Positions 28,089-37,385 are shown, numbered from the stretch's first letter. The stretch is DNA of 64,000 nucleotides from Winogradskyella undariae (GCF_013285155.1 NZ_JABTEL010000002.1:62001-126000); one strand, 5' to 3'. Notes: generated from the sequence alone by a model not told the origin. Made by a program: numbers and translations.

Positions 28089-28583
28089 CTATTCTTTAAT
28101 TTTATTAAAAAACGTTTCAACTTCTTCTTTAAAAATAGATATAGGAATGCGGTGAGCTAAATGATTACGGAGATGAATATTAAAGTCGGGTTGGAGATCA
28201 ATCATATTAGCTATAAATTGAAGTGTGTCTTTAGGATTAACAATAGCATCTTCAGTTCCTAAAACGATATGTTTATTGTTGCTTATTTTATGTGTGATTT
28301 CAGGTATGTTCTGTGTTGCAGGGCGTTTTGCTAATGCCGGATTGAAGAGTAGAGCAGGGCATTGAAAATGATTTGATACATAATAGCCTGCAAAGCCACC
28401 CATACTACTTCCCATAACGATATCAAAATTAATATCAGGATAGTATTCAATGATATCAGTAATACTATTTGGTGCATTTTCGTAATCAATAGAAGGTGAA
28501 AATACATCTCCATAATGTTCTAAAATTATTCTTTTTTCAGGACTTAAACTACCATTTAATCCGTGTATGTATAAAATATTCAT
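28089..28583 (-). CDS. YqiA/YcfP-type alpha/beta fold hydrolase
   Basis: A compact 164-residue esterase-like protein with no signal peptide. MNILYIHGLNGSLSPEKR carries the oxyanion-hole HG, and MGSSMGGFAGYY is the nucleophile elbow with Ser in GSSMGG. GTEDAIVNP supplies an acid, and RNHLAHRIP a likely catalytic His. This is the pattern of the YqiA/UPF0227 group. The substrate is unknown. It stands alone between the small-RNA-like region and the cco operon. Confidence 0.82.
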   Translation of the reverse strand: MNILYIHGLNGSLSPEKRIILEHYGDVFSPSIDYENAPNSITDIIEYYPDINFDIVMGSSMGGFAGYYVSNHFQCPALLFNPALAKRPATQNIPEITHKISNNKHIVLGTEDAIVNPKDTLQFIANMIDLQPDFNIHLRNHLAHRIPISIFKEEVETFFNKIKE

Positions 28584-28712
28584 GACGTAAATTATATGAT
28601 GATGGTTATAAAATTATTTCAGCTTTATAAATATAATTGTATTTAGTATGATAAAAATAACTTATCTTTTTTAGCATACTTAATAAAAAAGGTTTTTTTG
28701 AGATGAAATGAT

Positions 28713-29414
28713 TTAATGACACTCGATAGCGCTAGTGGCTGTATCTACAATTGGAGCAGGAGAGATATAAGGAATACCTAAACCTAAACCTCGAAGTATA
28801 AATAAAACCCCAATGATTATAACAAAAACAGGAATCGCTTTTTGGATGCGTTGTTTTATAGTACTATTTAAAAATTTACCTAAATAAATAGCCATTGTCA
28901 TTAAAGGAATAGTCCCAAGTCCAAAAAGAAGCATATACAAACTTCCTTGAAGTAGACTGCCGCTTGCAATTGCTCCGAATACAGCCATATAGACTAATCC
29001 GCAGGGTAAAAAACCATTAAGAAATCCTATGGTTAAAAATGTGTCAGCAGTTTTCTTTTTTAGAGCTTTTCCTAAAGAAGATTTTACCTTAGAAATAACT
29101 TTATAAAGTGGTTTTGAAAGATTGTATTTACCGATGATATGATGTGGTAAAAGAACCACAATAATCATTAAAGCACCAATTATTATAGATAATTGTTGTT
29201 GAATGCCAAAGATGTAAAAGCTTTTGCCAACAATACCAAAAATTAAACCGATGATACTGTAAGCAAGTAGTCTGCCAAAATGATATATTGCTATCTGACT
29301 TACTTTTTTAAATGAATTAGAACGATCTACAGGTAACATAAAAGCTATAGGTCCACACATACCTACGCAGTGTAAACTTCCTAATAGCCCAAATACAAAT
29401 GCAGAAACTAACAT
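28713..29414 (-). CDS. TauE/SafE family membrane protein, last gene of the cco operon
   Basis: A 233-residue inner-membrane protein with about six hydrophobic segments. The opening LLGSLHCVGMCGPIAFMLP, with two Cys and a His in the first helix, and the repeat GFLNGFLPCGLVYMAVFGA are typical of the SafE-like branch found beside ccoH in Bacteroidota. That branch is linked to copper handling or c-type maturation rather than to sulfite. It directly abuts ccoH with no spacer. A role in copper supply to the oxidase is inferred from context. Confidence 0.85.
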   Translation of the reverse strand: MLVSAFVFGLLGSLHCVGMCGPIAFMLPVDRSNSFKKVSQIAIYHFGRLLAYSIIGLIFGIVGKSFYIFGIQQQLSIIIGALMIIVVLLPHHIIGKYNLSKPLYKVISKVKSSLGKALKKKTADTFLTIGFLNGFLPCGLVYMAVFGAIASGSLLQGSLYMLLFGLGTIPLMTMAIYLGKFLNSTIKQRIQKAIPVFVIIIGVLFILRGLGLGIPYISPAPIVDTATSAIECH

Positions 29415-29861
29415 TTAGTAAATGATTTCAGTTCTATAAATGTATGAATTATCGTTAGATTTCCAGTCTACTTTAATGTTCCAACGACCATCCAATAAAC
29501 TTTTGTCAGGTATGAGCAAATTGTGTTTAGATAATGAAATTGGAATTTCAAAATCAAATTGTTTATTAGATGGTCTATATAGGAACACTGTACCTGAAAT
29601 ATTCTTATAATCTATATCTTCTGGGAAATTAATAATAACACCTTCGCTAGATTTTGTCCAGTTAAGATTTGTTGTTAACGTTTTAGAATGTTCTTCTTTA
29701 TTTAGGTCTTCTTGAAACTCTAACTCTTGGCCATAATAATCCTCTGTTACTAAGTCATAATCATATTTATCATCTACACTCATGGTAATGATAAAGTACA
29801 TGATGAAGCTAATAAAGCATAAAAATGCAATGACTATACCTGTTCCCCAATTTATTTTCAT
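29415..29861 (-). CDS. ccoH: FixH/CcoH family protein
   Basis: A 148-residue protein with one N-terminal membrane helix (GIVIAFLCFISFIMYFIITM). The extracytoplasmic part has YDLVTEDYYGQELEFQEDLN and LLDGRWNIKVDW, the FixH pattern. CcoH helps assemble the cbb3 oxidase. It follows ccoG after 70 bases that hold a short palindrome (TCCCTTTTAAGGGA) without a clear U-tract. Confidence 0.9.
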   Translation of the reverse strand: MKINWGTGIVIAFLCFISFIMYFIITMSVDDKYDYDLVTEDYYGQELEFQEDLNKEEHSKTLTTNLNWTKSSEGVIINFPEDIDYKNISGTVFLYRPSNKQFDFEIPISLSKHNLLIPDKSLLDGRWNIKVDWKSNDNSYIYRTEIIY

Positions 29862-29931
29862 ATCTTAATTTCCCTTAAAAGGGATTTTTTAAATTATTAT
29901 ATTTTGTGCGTTAGCAGAAAATTTAACTGTA

Positions 29932-31356
29932 TTAATTATAACTTCTTGGTCCTAAAAAGTTAACTGTTGTAGTTTCTATCAATTCTTCATTGCTATAAAC
30001 TTCAATCACCAATTTATTTTTATCACCAGATAGTTCACTTTTATCAATTTCTACAAATAAGGTTCCTTCAGCTAAATCTTGAGCAGGAACGATAAAGTTT
30101 TTTGTTGTAGAAACAAGTTTTATTGTTCCATCATACTTTCTTAATTTAAAGTTGATATGTTCAATATCTTTCGTTGTTTTATTGACTAATTTATAAGTAA
30201 AAACGTTACTAATGATATTGCCTTCTTTGTGTTCATATAATTGACCAGGAAGTCTAAGTACTGTTGCTTCAACATCATTTCTAAGAAATAGTAAGCCTAT
30301 AAAAATACCAGTTAGAATGGTTAATACGGCTATATAGCCTTTCATTCTAGGGGTTAGTTTAAACTTCTCTTTCTTTTCAATTTCGTTTTCACTAGCATAT
30401 CTAATTAAACCTTTAGGAAGGTTAATACTTTCCATAATATGGTCACATTCATCAATACAAGCTGTACAGTTTACACATTCTAATTGCGTACCGTTTCTAA
30501 TATCTATTCCTGTAGGACAAACATTAACACATTGTAAGCAATCTATACAATCTCCATGGCCTAAAGCTTCACGATCTTCATTTTTTCTAAACTTCTTTCT
30601 TCCATTTTCTGCTTCGCCTCGTTTATGATCATAAGCTACAACGATAGATTTTTCATCTAGTAAAACACTTTGCAATCTTCCGTAAGGACAAGCTATTATG
30701 CATACTTGTTCTCTAAACCAAGCAAAAACAAAATAGAATACCGCAGTAAAAATCAGTAGAGGAAACAGCGTACCTAAATGATCTAAAGGATTTTCTGATA
30801 TGTATTTTAAAAGTTTGTCACTTCCTATTAAATAAGCTAAAAATACATTTGCTATTATAAATGAAATGATTAAAAAGATAAACCATTTTAATCCTTTCTT
30901 TCTTATTTTTTCAGCATTCCACTCTTGCTTATCTAACTTACGTTGTTTGTTTCTATCGCCTTCAATCCAATATTCAATACGACGAAAAACCATTTCCATA
31001 AAAATGGTTTGTGGACAAATCCATCCACAGAACACACGACCAAAACCTACTGTAAATAAAGCTATAAAAACAATGGAAATAAGCATTGACATAACTACAA
31101 GATAAAAATCTTGAGGCCAAAAAGGCAAGCCAAATACATTAAAACGACGTTCTAAAATGTTTAGTAATAGAAACTGATTTCCATTAATTTTAATAAATGG
31201 AGCCACCAATAAAAAGATAAGTAAACCATAGCTTACAATCTTCCTGTATTTATAAAAATGTCCACTTGGTTTTTTAGGATAAACCCAAGCGCGTTTACCT
31301 TCATCGGTTACTGTACCGATGCTATCTCTAAACGATTCTTTTTCTGATGGTTCCAC
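29932..31356 (-). CDS. ccoG: cytochrome c oxidase accessory protein CcoG
   Basis: A 474-residue membrane ferredoxin-like protein (FixG/RdxA family), a cupric reductase for cbb3 assembly. Several membrane helices occupy the first 200 residues, with GFGRVFCGWICPQTIFMEM the family signature. Two [4Fe-4S] motifs follow: CIDCLQCVNVCPTGIDIRNG, then CVNCTACIDECD. The C-terminal immunoglobulin-like FixG domain is at about residues 350-474. It starts 18 bases after ccoP. Confidence 0.96.
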   Translation of the reverse strand: MEPSEKESFRDSIGTVTDEGKRAWVYPKKPSGHFYKYRKIVSYGLLIFLLVAPFIKINGNQFLLLNILERRFNVFGLPFWPQDFYLVVMSMLISIVFIALFTVGFGRVFCGWICPQTIFMEMVFRRIEYWIEGDRNKQRKLDKQEWNAEKIRKKGLKWFIFLIISFIIANVFLAYLIGSDKLLKYISENPLDHLGTLFPLLIFTAVFYFVFAWFREQVCIIACPYGRLQSVLLDEKSIVVAYDHKRGEAENGRKKFRKNEDREALGHGDCIDCLQCVNVCPTGIDIRNGTQLECVNCTACIDECDHIMESINLPKGLIRYASENEIEKKEKFKLTPRMKGYIAVLTILTGIFIGLLFLRNDVEATVLRLPGQLYEHKEGNIISNVFTYKLVNKTTKDIEHINFKLRKYDGTIKLVSTTKNFIVPAQDLAEGTLFVEIDKSELSGDKNKLVIEVYSNEELIETTTVNFLGPRSYN

Positions 31357-31374
31357 TTTATTTTTTGTTCTAAA

Positions 31375-32262
31375 TTATTCTGCAGTTTCTTCTACCCAAA
31401 CGTCTCCTTCTGGAGCTTTTGGTTCTGCTGGTGTTGTACCTTGAAATTGTAAAACATAACTAGCTACCTGTGCAATTTCAGCAGGTTTTAAACTTTGTTT
31501 CCAGGCAATCATACCTTTTCCATCTCTACCACCTTCAGATACTGTTTTGAAGACATTTTTAATACCTCCACCTAATATCCAATGATCGTCAGTAAGGTTA
31601 GGTCCAATACCACCACCTCCATCGATTTTATGACAAGCCACACAGTTGGTTTCAAATGTTTTTTTACCGCTATTTAAATCTGAAGTTTCAGTTAATAATT
31701 CAACGGTATTAAAATCTACTAAGTCTTTAGCTGTTTTTTTGTATTCATCAATAGCTATTTGAGCTTGAGCATATTCTGTTTCTAATTCGTCAAACTGATT
31801 ATCGGCATCAAAAACTTCATATTTTATAAGATAAATGATGGCAAAAACGATTGACACATAAAAACCGTATAACCACCATGGCGGAAGGTCATTGTCTAAT
31901 TCTTTTATTCCATCGTAATTATGATCTAGAATAATTTCGTGTTCTTCTTCAATGGCTTTTGCACCTAATAATTTGATGTAAGTAGTTTGTATCCAAACAA
32001 GAAGTTTAGAAGGTTTTTGAGCGTTGGCATCAAAAACAGCTTTTTCTTCTTCATCTAAACTTTGGTATAGAATATTTTTTAATGAACCAGATATTGATTC
32101 AATAGCAATTAATATTAATAGAACTAATAATAAAAATAGTAATATTAAAGGTTGCTGAATAAATGCAGGTTCATCACCAGAATCTACAAAGTATTCTATG
32201 ATTCCGAAAATGATAAAGAATATAATAGGCACTCTTAACCAAGATGGCGTTAAATTTTTCAT
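31375..32262 (-). CDS. ccoP: cbb3-type cytochrome c oxidase subunit III (CcoP)
   Basis: A 295-residue membrane-anchored c-type cytochrome that passes electrons to the cbb3 core. Two membrane segments are seen near residues 10-55, then the CcoP N-terminal-type sequence DHNYDGIKELDNDLPPWWLY with the helix FYVSIVFAIIYLI. There is one haem-binding site, CVACH in ETNCVACHKIDGGGGIGPNL, with a likely axial Met in GMIAWKQSL. Proteobacterial CcoP usually has two haem motifs; here I see only one. Its ATG overlaps the ccoQ stop (ATGA). Confidence 0.93.
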   Translation of the reverse strand: MKNLTPSWLRVPIIFFIIFGIIEYFVDSGDEPAFIQQPLILLFLLLVLLILIAIESISGSLKNILYQSLDEEEKAVFDANAQKPSKLLVWIQTTYIKLLGAKAIEEEHEIILDHNYDGIKELDNDLPPWWLYGFYVSIVFAIIYLIKYEVFDADNQFDELETEYAQAQIAIDEYKKTAKDLVDFNTVELLTETSDLNSGKKTFETNCVACHKIDGGGGIGPNLTDDHWILGGGIKNVFKTVSEGGRDGKGMIAWKQSLKPAEIAQVASYVLQFQGTTPAEPKAPEGDVWVEETAE

Positions 32263-32447
32263 AGTTCAGTTTGGTTTTGGTTGTTATCTAATGGTAAATT
32301 ACTTACCGTCGTTATATAGTCTTTCTTTGCAGACAGTACCCACCAACATAAGATGACAAAAAAGCCAAAGAAGATAAGTAGTGAAATGATTGGATAGATT
32401 TCTATTCCAGCGATACTATCCATATAGTTTTTTACAAATTTTAGCAT
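32259..32447 (-). CDS. ccoQ: cbb3-type oxidase small subunit CcoQ
   Basis: A 62-residue protein with one membrane helix (IYPIISLLIFFGFFVILCWWVL) and a short tail, the form of CcoQ/FixQ. It sits between ccoNO and ccoP with a four-base overlap to ccoP. CcoQ stabilises the oxidase complex. Confidence 0.88.
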   Translation of the reverse strand: MLKFVKNYMDSIAGIEIYPIISLLIFFGFFVILCWWVLSAKKDYITTVSNLPLDNNQNQTEL

Positions 32448-32452
32448 CTTAA

Positions 32453-34648
32453 TTAATTTTTAGTAGTTTCAGATTCTATAATATCCTTTACTTTGATATC
32501 TGTACCTAAGCGTTGTAAATATGCTATTACGGCAACTATTTCTCTGTCTCGCATTTCAACGAACTCAGCACCACCTGCTTGTTTGTCTGCTTCATATGTA
32601 GCAGCGAAATCTGGATCAGCATAAAGGTTTTTCTCAATTTGAGTTCCTTGTTCTGTCATGTGTTGTTGCGCATTAGCAATCTCTTCTTCTGTATAAGGTA
32701 CACCAAGTGTTACCATACCTTCCATCTTAGCTTCTGTTTGAGACTTGTCTAATTCATCTCTCACTAACCATTTATAAGATGGCATAATAGAACCCGATGA
32801 GGTACTTTGTGGATCATACATATGATTTAAGTGCCAATTGTCTGAATATTTTCCTCCAATACGATGTAAATCTGGACCTGTACGTTTACTTCCCCAAAGG
32901 AATGGGTGATCGTAAACATATTCACCAGCTTTAGAATATTCACCGTAACGTTCTACTTCACTTCTAAAAGGACGAATCATTTGAGAGTGACAACCCACAC
33001 AACCTTCACGGATGTATATATCACGACCTTCTAATTCTAATGGTGTGTAAGGCTTAACACTAGATAGTGTTGGTATATTAGATTTAATCATAATGGTTGG
33101 TACAATTTGTACAACACCACCAATTAAAATTGCTATAGTAGCTAAAATTGTTAATTTAATTGGTTTACGTTCTAATACAGTATGCCAACCTTCACCAGCA
33201 AGTCTGTGTTTAGGTACACGTTTTAATGCAGGTGCTTCAGCTAATTCATCTTCTACACTAACTTCAGCATTTCTAATCGTAGCAATAACGTTATACAATA
33301 AGATAAGCATCCCAGTAATGTAAAGAGTTCCACCGATAGCACGCATCCAATACATTGGCATAATTTCAGTAACTGTTTCTAAGAAGTTACCATATTTTAA
33401 TGTCCCATCAGGATTAAATTGTTTCCACATACTTGCTTGTGTAAATCCAGCAACATATAATGGTAAAGCATAAAATATAATACCTAGGGTTCCTATCCAG
33501 AAATGAGCATTTGCTAATTTGATAGAATATAATTTTGTTTTGAATAATCGTGGAATTAACCAATAGATCATACCAAAAGCAAGGAAACCATTCCATGCTA
33601 ATGCACCAACGTGTACGTGAGCAATAATCCAATCGGTAAAGTGACCAATTGCATTTACGTTTTTAAGCGATAATAAAGGCCCTTCAAAAGTCGCCATACC
33701 ATAACCGGTAAGTGCAACAACCATAAATTTTAAAACAGGATCTGTACGTACTTTATCCCAAGCACCACGCAAGGTTAAAAGTCCGTTAATCATACCACCC
33801 CATGAAGGCATTAATAACATTACAGAGAATGCTACACCTAAATTCTGAGCCCATTCTGGTAAAGCAGAATATAATAAATGGTGAGGTCCTGCCCAGATAT
33901 AAATAAAGATTAAAGTCCAGAAGTGAATAATAGATAATCTATATGAGTATACAGGTCTATTAGCGGCTTTAGGTACAAAATAGTACATCAATCCTAAAAA
34001 TGGAGTTGTTAAGAAAAATGCCACGGCATTATGTCCGTACCACCATTGTACTAAAGCATCTTGAACACCAGCATATACAGAATAACTTTTCATTCCACTT
34101 ACAGGAAGTTCTAAACTATTAAAGATATGAAGTACTGCAACAGTAACAAACGTTGCTAGATAAAACCATAAAGCAACATATAAATGACGTTGACGACGTC
34201 TTAGCATAGTTCCAATTAGATTCCAACCAAAAACAACCCAAACCAATGTAATAGCAATATCAATCGGCCATTCTAGTTCAGCATATTCTTTAGAAGATGT
34301 ATAACCCAATGGTAACGAAATTGCAGCAGCAACAATAATGGCTTGCCATCCCCAAAAGTTAATCTTACTTAGGGTATCGTTAAACATTCTGGCTTTAAGT
34401 AGACGTTGTGAAGAGTAATATACACCTGCAAAAATTGCGTTTCCAACGAAAGCGAAGATTACAGCATTGGTGTGTAATGGTCTTAATCTACCAAAACTTA
34501 GCCATGAAATGCCATCGGTTAAGTTTGGGAAAACAAACATAAATGCGAGTAGTAACCCTACTGCCATACCTACAACACCCCAAAATATAGTGGCATAGAG
34601 GAAATTTTTAACGATCTTGTTATCGTAATAGAATTGTTGTACTTCCAT
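32453..34648 (-). CDS. ccoNO: fused cbb3-type oxidase subunits I and II (CcoNO)
   Basis: A 731-residue fusion of the catalytic haem-copper subunit CcoN and the monohaem cytochrome CcoO. The first about 500 residues are polytopic and contain FGRLRPLHTNAVIFAF, QWWYGHNAVAFFLTTPFLG, AGPHHLLYSALPEWAQ and DWIIAHVHVGALAWN, with the His ligands of haem b and Cu-B. After a further membrane helix near residue 500, the CcoO part has GCVGCHSQMIRPFRSEVERY (haem c motif CVGCH), WGSKRTGPDLHRIGGKYSDN and SIMPSYKWL. Fused CcoNO is common in Bacteroidota. It follows ccoS by five bases. Confidence 0.97.
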   Translation of the reverse strand: MEVQQFYYDNKIVKNFLYATIFWGVVGMAVGLLLAFMFVFPNLTDGISWLSFGRLRPLHTNAVIFAFVGNAIFAGVYYSSQRLLKARMFNDTLSKINFWGWQAIIVAAAISLPLGYTSSKEYAELEWPIDIAITLVWVVFGWNLIGTMLRRRQRHLYVALWFYLATFVTVAVLHIFNSLELPVSGMKSYSVYAGVQDALVQWWYGHNAVAFFLTTPFLGLMYYFVPKAANRPVYSYRLSIIHFWTLIFIYIWAGPHHLLYSALPEWAQNLGVAFSVMLLMPSWGGMINGLLTLRGAWDKVRTDPVLKFMVVALTGYGMATFEGPLLSLKNVNAIGHFTDWIIAHVHVGALAWNGFLAFGMIYWLIPRLFKTKLYSIKLANAHFWIGTLGIIFYALPLYVAGFTQASMWKQFNPDGTLKYGNFLETVTEIMPMYWMRAIGGTLYITGMLILLYNVIATIRNAEVSVEDELAEAPALKRVPKHRLAGEGWHTVLERKPIKLTILATIAILIGGVVQIVPTIMIKSNIPTLSSVKPYTPLELEGRDIYIREGCVGCHSQMIRPFRSEVERYGEYSKAGEYVYDHPFLWGSKRTGPDLHRIGGKYSDNWHLNHMYDPQSTSSGSIMPSYKWLVRDELDKSQTEAKMEGMVTLGVPYTEEEIANAQQHMTEQGTQIEKNLYADPDFAATYEADKQAGGAEFVEMRDREIVAVIAYLQRLGTDIKVKDIIESETTKN

Positions 34649-34653
34649 AGTAA

Positions 34654-34842
34654 TTAATTGGTCTTATTGGTTTTATTAGTTGTTTTTGGTTTTTCTTTTA
34701 CTAGTTCGTCTTCAAAAAGCATGCGTACAGAAGGTGTATAGCTATCGTCAAATTGACCGCTCCTTACCGCTACAATAAAAGCAATAAAGAAGATGATAGC
34801 CACAAGAATACTTATGGATAATAAAATATATATAACACTCAT
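34654..34842 (-). CDS. ccoS: cbb3-type cytochrome oxidase assembly protein CcoS
   Basis: A 62-residue protein with one membrane helix (SVIYILLSISILVAIIFFIA), followed by FDDSYTPSVRMLFEDEL, the CcoS pattern. CcoS is needed to insert haem and copper into the oxidase. It is the first gene after the internal operon promoter at 34862; the leader is only about 15 bases. Confidence 0.9.
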   Translation of the reverse strand: MSVIYILLSISILVAIIFFIAFIVAVRSGQFDDSYTPSVRMLFEDELVKEKPKTTNKTNKTN

Positions 34843-34861
34843 ACCTACTGAAGTTATGGCC

Positions 34862-34869
34862 CAAAATTA
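34862..34869 (-). promoter_or_regulatory. -7 element of the ccoS-NO-Q-P-G-H operon
   Basis: On the minus strand, TAATTTTG is an exact TAnnTTTG. No good -33 TTG is visible, which fits an activator-dependent promoter. The FNR-like dyad lies upstream with its centre 29.5 bases from the first T. Confidence 0.6.
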
Positions 34870-34888
34870 ATATTGCACCTGTTTAAAA

Positions 34889-34908
34889 AACATGACATTT
34901 ATCATGTT
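34889..34908. promoter_or_regulatory. FNR/CRP-type dyad upstream of ccoS
   Basis: Seven-base perfect arms AACATGA and TCATGTT with a six-base spacer. The core on the minus strand is ATGAT-AAAT-GTCAT, close to the FNR consensus TTGAT-N4-ATCAA. Its place, about 41 bases before the inferred start, is that of a class II activator. Confidence 0.7.
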
Positions 34909-34921
34909 TTCTTATTTTGAT

Positions 34922-37297
34922 TCATTCTAATCGTTTACCTAAAATATTAGTTGCTATTGTTGTAAATATAACAATACTTATTGAGCTTAAAGGCATTAAA
35001 ATAGCTGCAACTACAGGTTCTAATTGTCCAGTAATGGCGAAATATAGCCCAATAGTGTTATAAAAAAATGAAAGTACAAAGCTCCATTTAATAATTTTTA
35101 TGGCGGACTTAGATGCTGATATAAAGCTAAATAATTGTTTGAATTTAGAGGCATCTAATATAGCGTCACAGGCTGGTGAGAATACGTTAACATCTTCAGA
35201 TAAAGCGATACCAACATCACTTTGTGCTAATGCACCGGCATCATTTAAACCATCACCAATCATTAATACTTTAGCGCCTTCTGTTTGATGATATTTTATA
35301 AAGTCTAATTTATCTTCAGGTTTCTGATTGAAAATTAATTTAGTTTTAGCAGGAAGTAATTTTGTTAAGTTTTCTCGCTCTCCTTCGTTATCACCAGAAA
35401 GAATCACTAAATCATAATGTTTTTTTAGTTTGTTGAAGAGTTTTGAAACTCCTTTTCTATAGCTATTATAAAACGTGAATTTTCCTTTATAAACATTGTT
35501 AGTACTAACATGTACTGTAGTATTTAAAATAGCACTTTTATTAGGATTGCCAACAAAGCTAGATGATCCAATTTTCATGTTTAAGGCATCGTGCTTTACT
35601 TCAATACCTTTACCTATGTGCTCTTCAAAAGCATCTAGAGTGATGATATTGTTTTCTTTTAATATACTATATAAGGTTCTACTTAAAGGATGATTAGATC
35701 CGCGAAGGGAATTTTTTAAAACTAAGTTCTCAGCTTCAGAAAGTAATTCGCCATCGTATTCGGCATTACTTTGTTTGTTAGAGGTAATGGTTCCTGTTTT
35801 ATCAAATATAACAGTATTTATTTGTGCCAGTTTTTCAATTACACTTGCATTTTTTACATAGAATTTTTGTTTTCCAAAGATTCTAAGCATGTTTCCAAAA
35901 GTGAAAGGAGCAGAGAGAGCAATGGCGCAAGGACAGGCAATAATTAATACTGCTGTAAATACATTCATTGCTTTACTAGAGTCTACAAATAACCAAAAAA
36001 CCGTTGCTATTAAAGAAATAGTTAAAATTGAAATCGTAAAATATTTACTTATAGTATTGGTGATATTTGTAAATCCTTCTTCTTTATTTTTATTGAAAAC
36101 ATCATTACTCCAAAGTTGTGTAAGGTAGCTTTGTTCAACAGATTTTAAGGCTTCCATTTCAATAACACCATTTGTTTGTTTTCCTCCAGCAAATAATTTA
36201 TCTCCAGATTGCTTGGTGACCGTTTGTGATTCTCCGGTAACAAAACTGTAATCTATTTTAGCCTTTCCGTTTATTAAAATACCATCTATAGGAATTAATT
36301 CTTCATTCCGAATTAAAATACGATCTCCTTTTTCAATATCATACACCTGAATTGTGTCTTCATGTCCTTCTTTATCAATTTTGGTAACAGCAATAGGGAA
36401 ATAGGATTTGTAATCGCGTTCAAAGGATAAGAATTCATAGGTTTTTTGTTGAAAAAACTTTCCTGTTAATAAGAAGAAAATTAATCCTGCTAAACTGTCA
36501 AAAAATCCTGAACCTATATTCAGCGAGATTTCAATTGTACTTCTCACAAATAATACCGTAATACCTAAAGCAATAGGGACATCTATATTTAATATTTTAG
36601 CTCTTAGACCTTTAAGAGCTGAAATAAAATAATCTTGAGCAGAATAAAATACGATAGGTAAGGATAACGCAAACATTAGCCAGCGAAAGAAGAATTTGTA
36701 TTGGTCGAGCCAAAATTCGTTAACCTCAAAATATTCTGGAAAGGATAAAAACATAATGTTTCCAAAACCAAAACCTGCGACTCCTAGTTTATAGATTAAG
36801 GCACGATTGATTTGTTTTTTACCCGAATTAAAATCATCTAAACTAATATAAGGTTCATAACCAATAGAACTTAATAATAAGACTACAGATTTTAAATTAG
36901 TAGTATCATGTTTATACGTTACTCTAACTGTTTTTTTACCGAAATTAACTTGAGAATCGGTAATATTAGGATTTAATTTGTTGAGGTTTTCAAGTATCCA
37001 TATACAAGAACTACAATGTATATGCGGAATATAGAGTGTTGCTATTTCTATAGTTTCATCTCTAAATTCTGTAAGTTTTTCTATGATATTTTCTTGTATA
37101 AGAAAATCATATTTACCTTCAATTTCTTTTGGAACTGCACCAGGAGAATTCTCTAAATCATAATAACAAGTAAGGTCATTTTCGTTGAAAATTTCGAAAA
37201 CAGTTTTACAGCCATTACAACAAAAATGTTTGTCTTGGAACTCAATTGGGTGATGCCCACAGTCATCCCCACAGTGAAAACAAGTGTTGTTTTCCAT
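34922..37297 (-). CDS. ccoI: heavy-metal P-type ATPase CcoI
   Basis: A 791-residue copper-transporting P1B ATPase of the FixI/CcoI type, supplying copper to the cbb3 oxidase. The N-terminus has Cys clusters CFHCGDDCGHH and CCNGCKTVF (residues 5-35). An HMA-like domain follows with HIHCSSCIWILENL. The membrane Cys-Pro-Cys motif is IACPCAIALSAPF, the phosphorylation loop is DKTGTITSNKQ, the phosphatase domain TGES is present, and GDGLNDAGALAQSDVGIALS closes the ATP-binding region. It has its own promoter, divergent from the FNR-like gene. Confidence 0.96.
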   Translation of the reverse strand: MENNTCFHCGDDCGHHPIEFQDKHFCCNGCKTVFEIFNENDLTCYYDLENSPGAVPKEIEGKYDFLIQENIIEKLTEFRDETIEIATLYIPHIHCSSCIWILENLNKLNPNITDSQVNFGKKTVRVTYKHDTTNLKSVVLLLSSIGYEPYISLDDFNSGKKQINRALIYKLGVAGFGFGNIMFLSFPEYFEVNEFWLDQYKFFFRWLMFALSLPIVFYSAQDYFISALKGLRAKILNIDVPIALGITVLFVRSTIEISLNIGSGFFDSLAGLIFFLLTGKFFQQKTYEFLSFERDYKSYFPIAVTKIDKEGHEDTIQVYDIEKGDRILIRNEELIPIDGILINGKAKIDYSFVTGESQTVTKQSGDKLFAGGKQTNGVIEMEALKSVEQSYLTQLWSNDVFNKNKEEGFTNITNTISKYFTISILTISLIATVFWLFVDSSKAMNVFTAVLIIACPCAIALSAPFTFGNMLRIFGKQKFYVKNASVIEKLAQINTVIFDKTGTITSNKQSNAEYDGELLSEAENLVLKNSLRGSNHPLSRTLYSILKENNIITLDAFEEHIGKGIEVKHDALNMKIGSSSFVGNPNKSAILNTTVHVSTNNVYKGKFTFYNSYRKGVSKLFNKLKKHYDLVILSGDNEGERENLTKLLPAKTKLIFNQKPEDKLDFIKYHQTEGAKVLMIGDGLNDAGALAQSDVGIALSEDVNVFSPACDAILDASKFKQLFSFISASKSAIKIIKWSFVLSFFYNTIGLYFAITGQLEPVVAAILMPLSSISIVIFTTIATNILGKRLE

Positions 37298-37325
37298 TTT
37301 ATAATTTGCTCATTTATACCTACCG

Positions 37326-37333
37326 CAAAAGTA
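37326..37333 (-). promoter_or_regulatory. -7 element of ccoI
   Basis: TACTTTTG on the minus strand matches TAnnTTTG, 28 bases before the ATG. The centre of the FNR-type dyad is 29.5 bases from its first T, the same distance as at the ccoS promoter. Confidence 0.6.
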
Positions 37334-37355
37334 TTAAAACTACCAAGTAATATCT

Positions 37356-37369
37356 ATGATATATGTCAT
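37356..37369. promoter_or_regulatory. FNR/CRP-type dyad between ccoI and the FNR-like gene
   Basis: ATGAT-ATAT-GTCAT, the same half-sites and spacing as the dyad at 34889-34908. It can activate ccoI leftward. It also lies just upstream of the -7 element of the regulator gene (37378), where it could autoregulate. Confidence 0.68.
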
Positions 37370-37377
37370 GTTTTACG

Positions 37378-37385
37378 TAACTTTG
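37378..37385 (+). promoter_or_regulatory. -7 element of the FNR-like regulator gene
   Basis: TAACTTTG is an exact TAnnTTTG, 18 bases before the ATG at 37404. It shows that an in-frame ATG at 37356 lies upstream of the transcript and is not the start. Confidence 0.58.

Noticed and set aside
29866..29886. TCCCTTTTAAGGGA palindrome between ccoG and ccoH as a terminator
   Set aside because: On the coding strand it is followed by AAATTAAG rather than a T-run; co-transcription is more likely.
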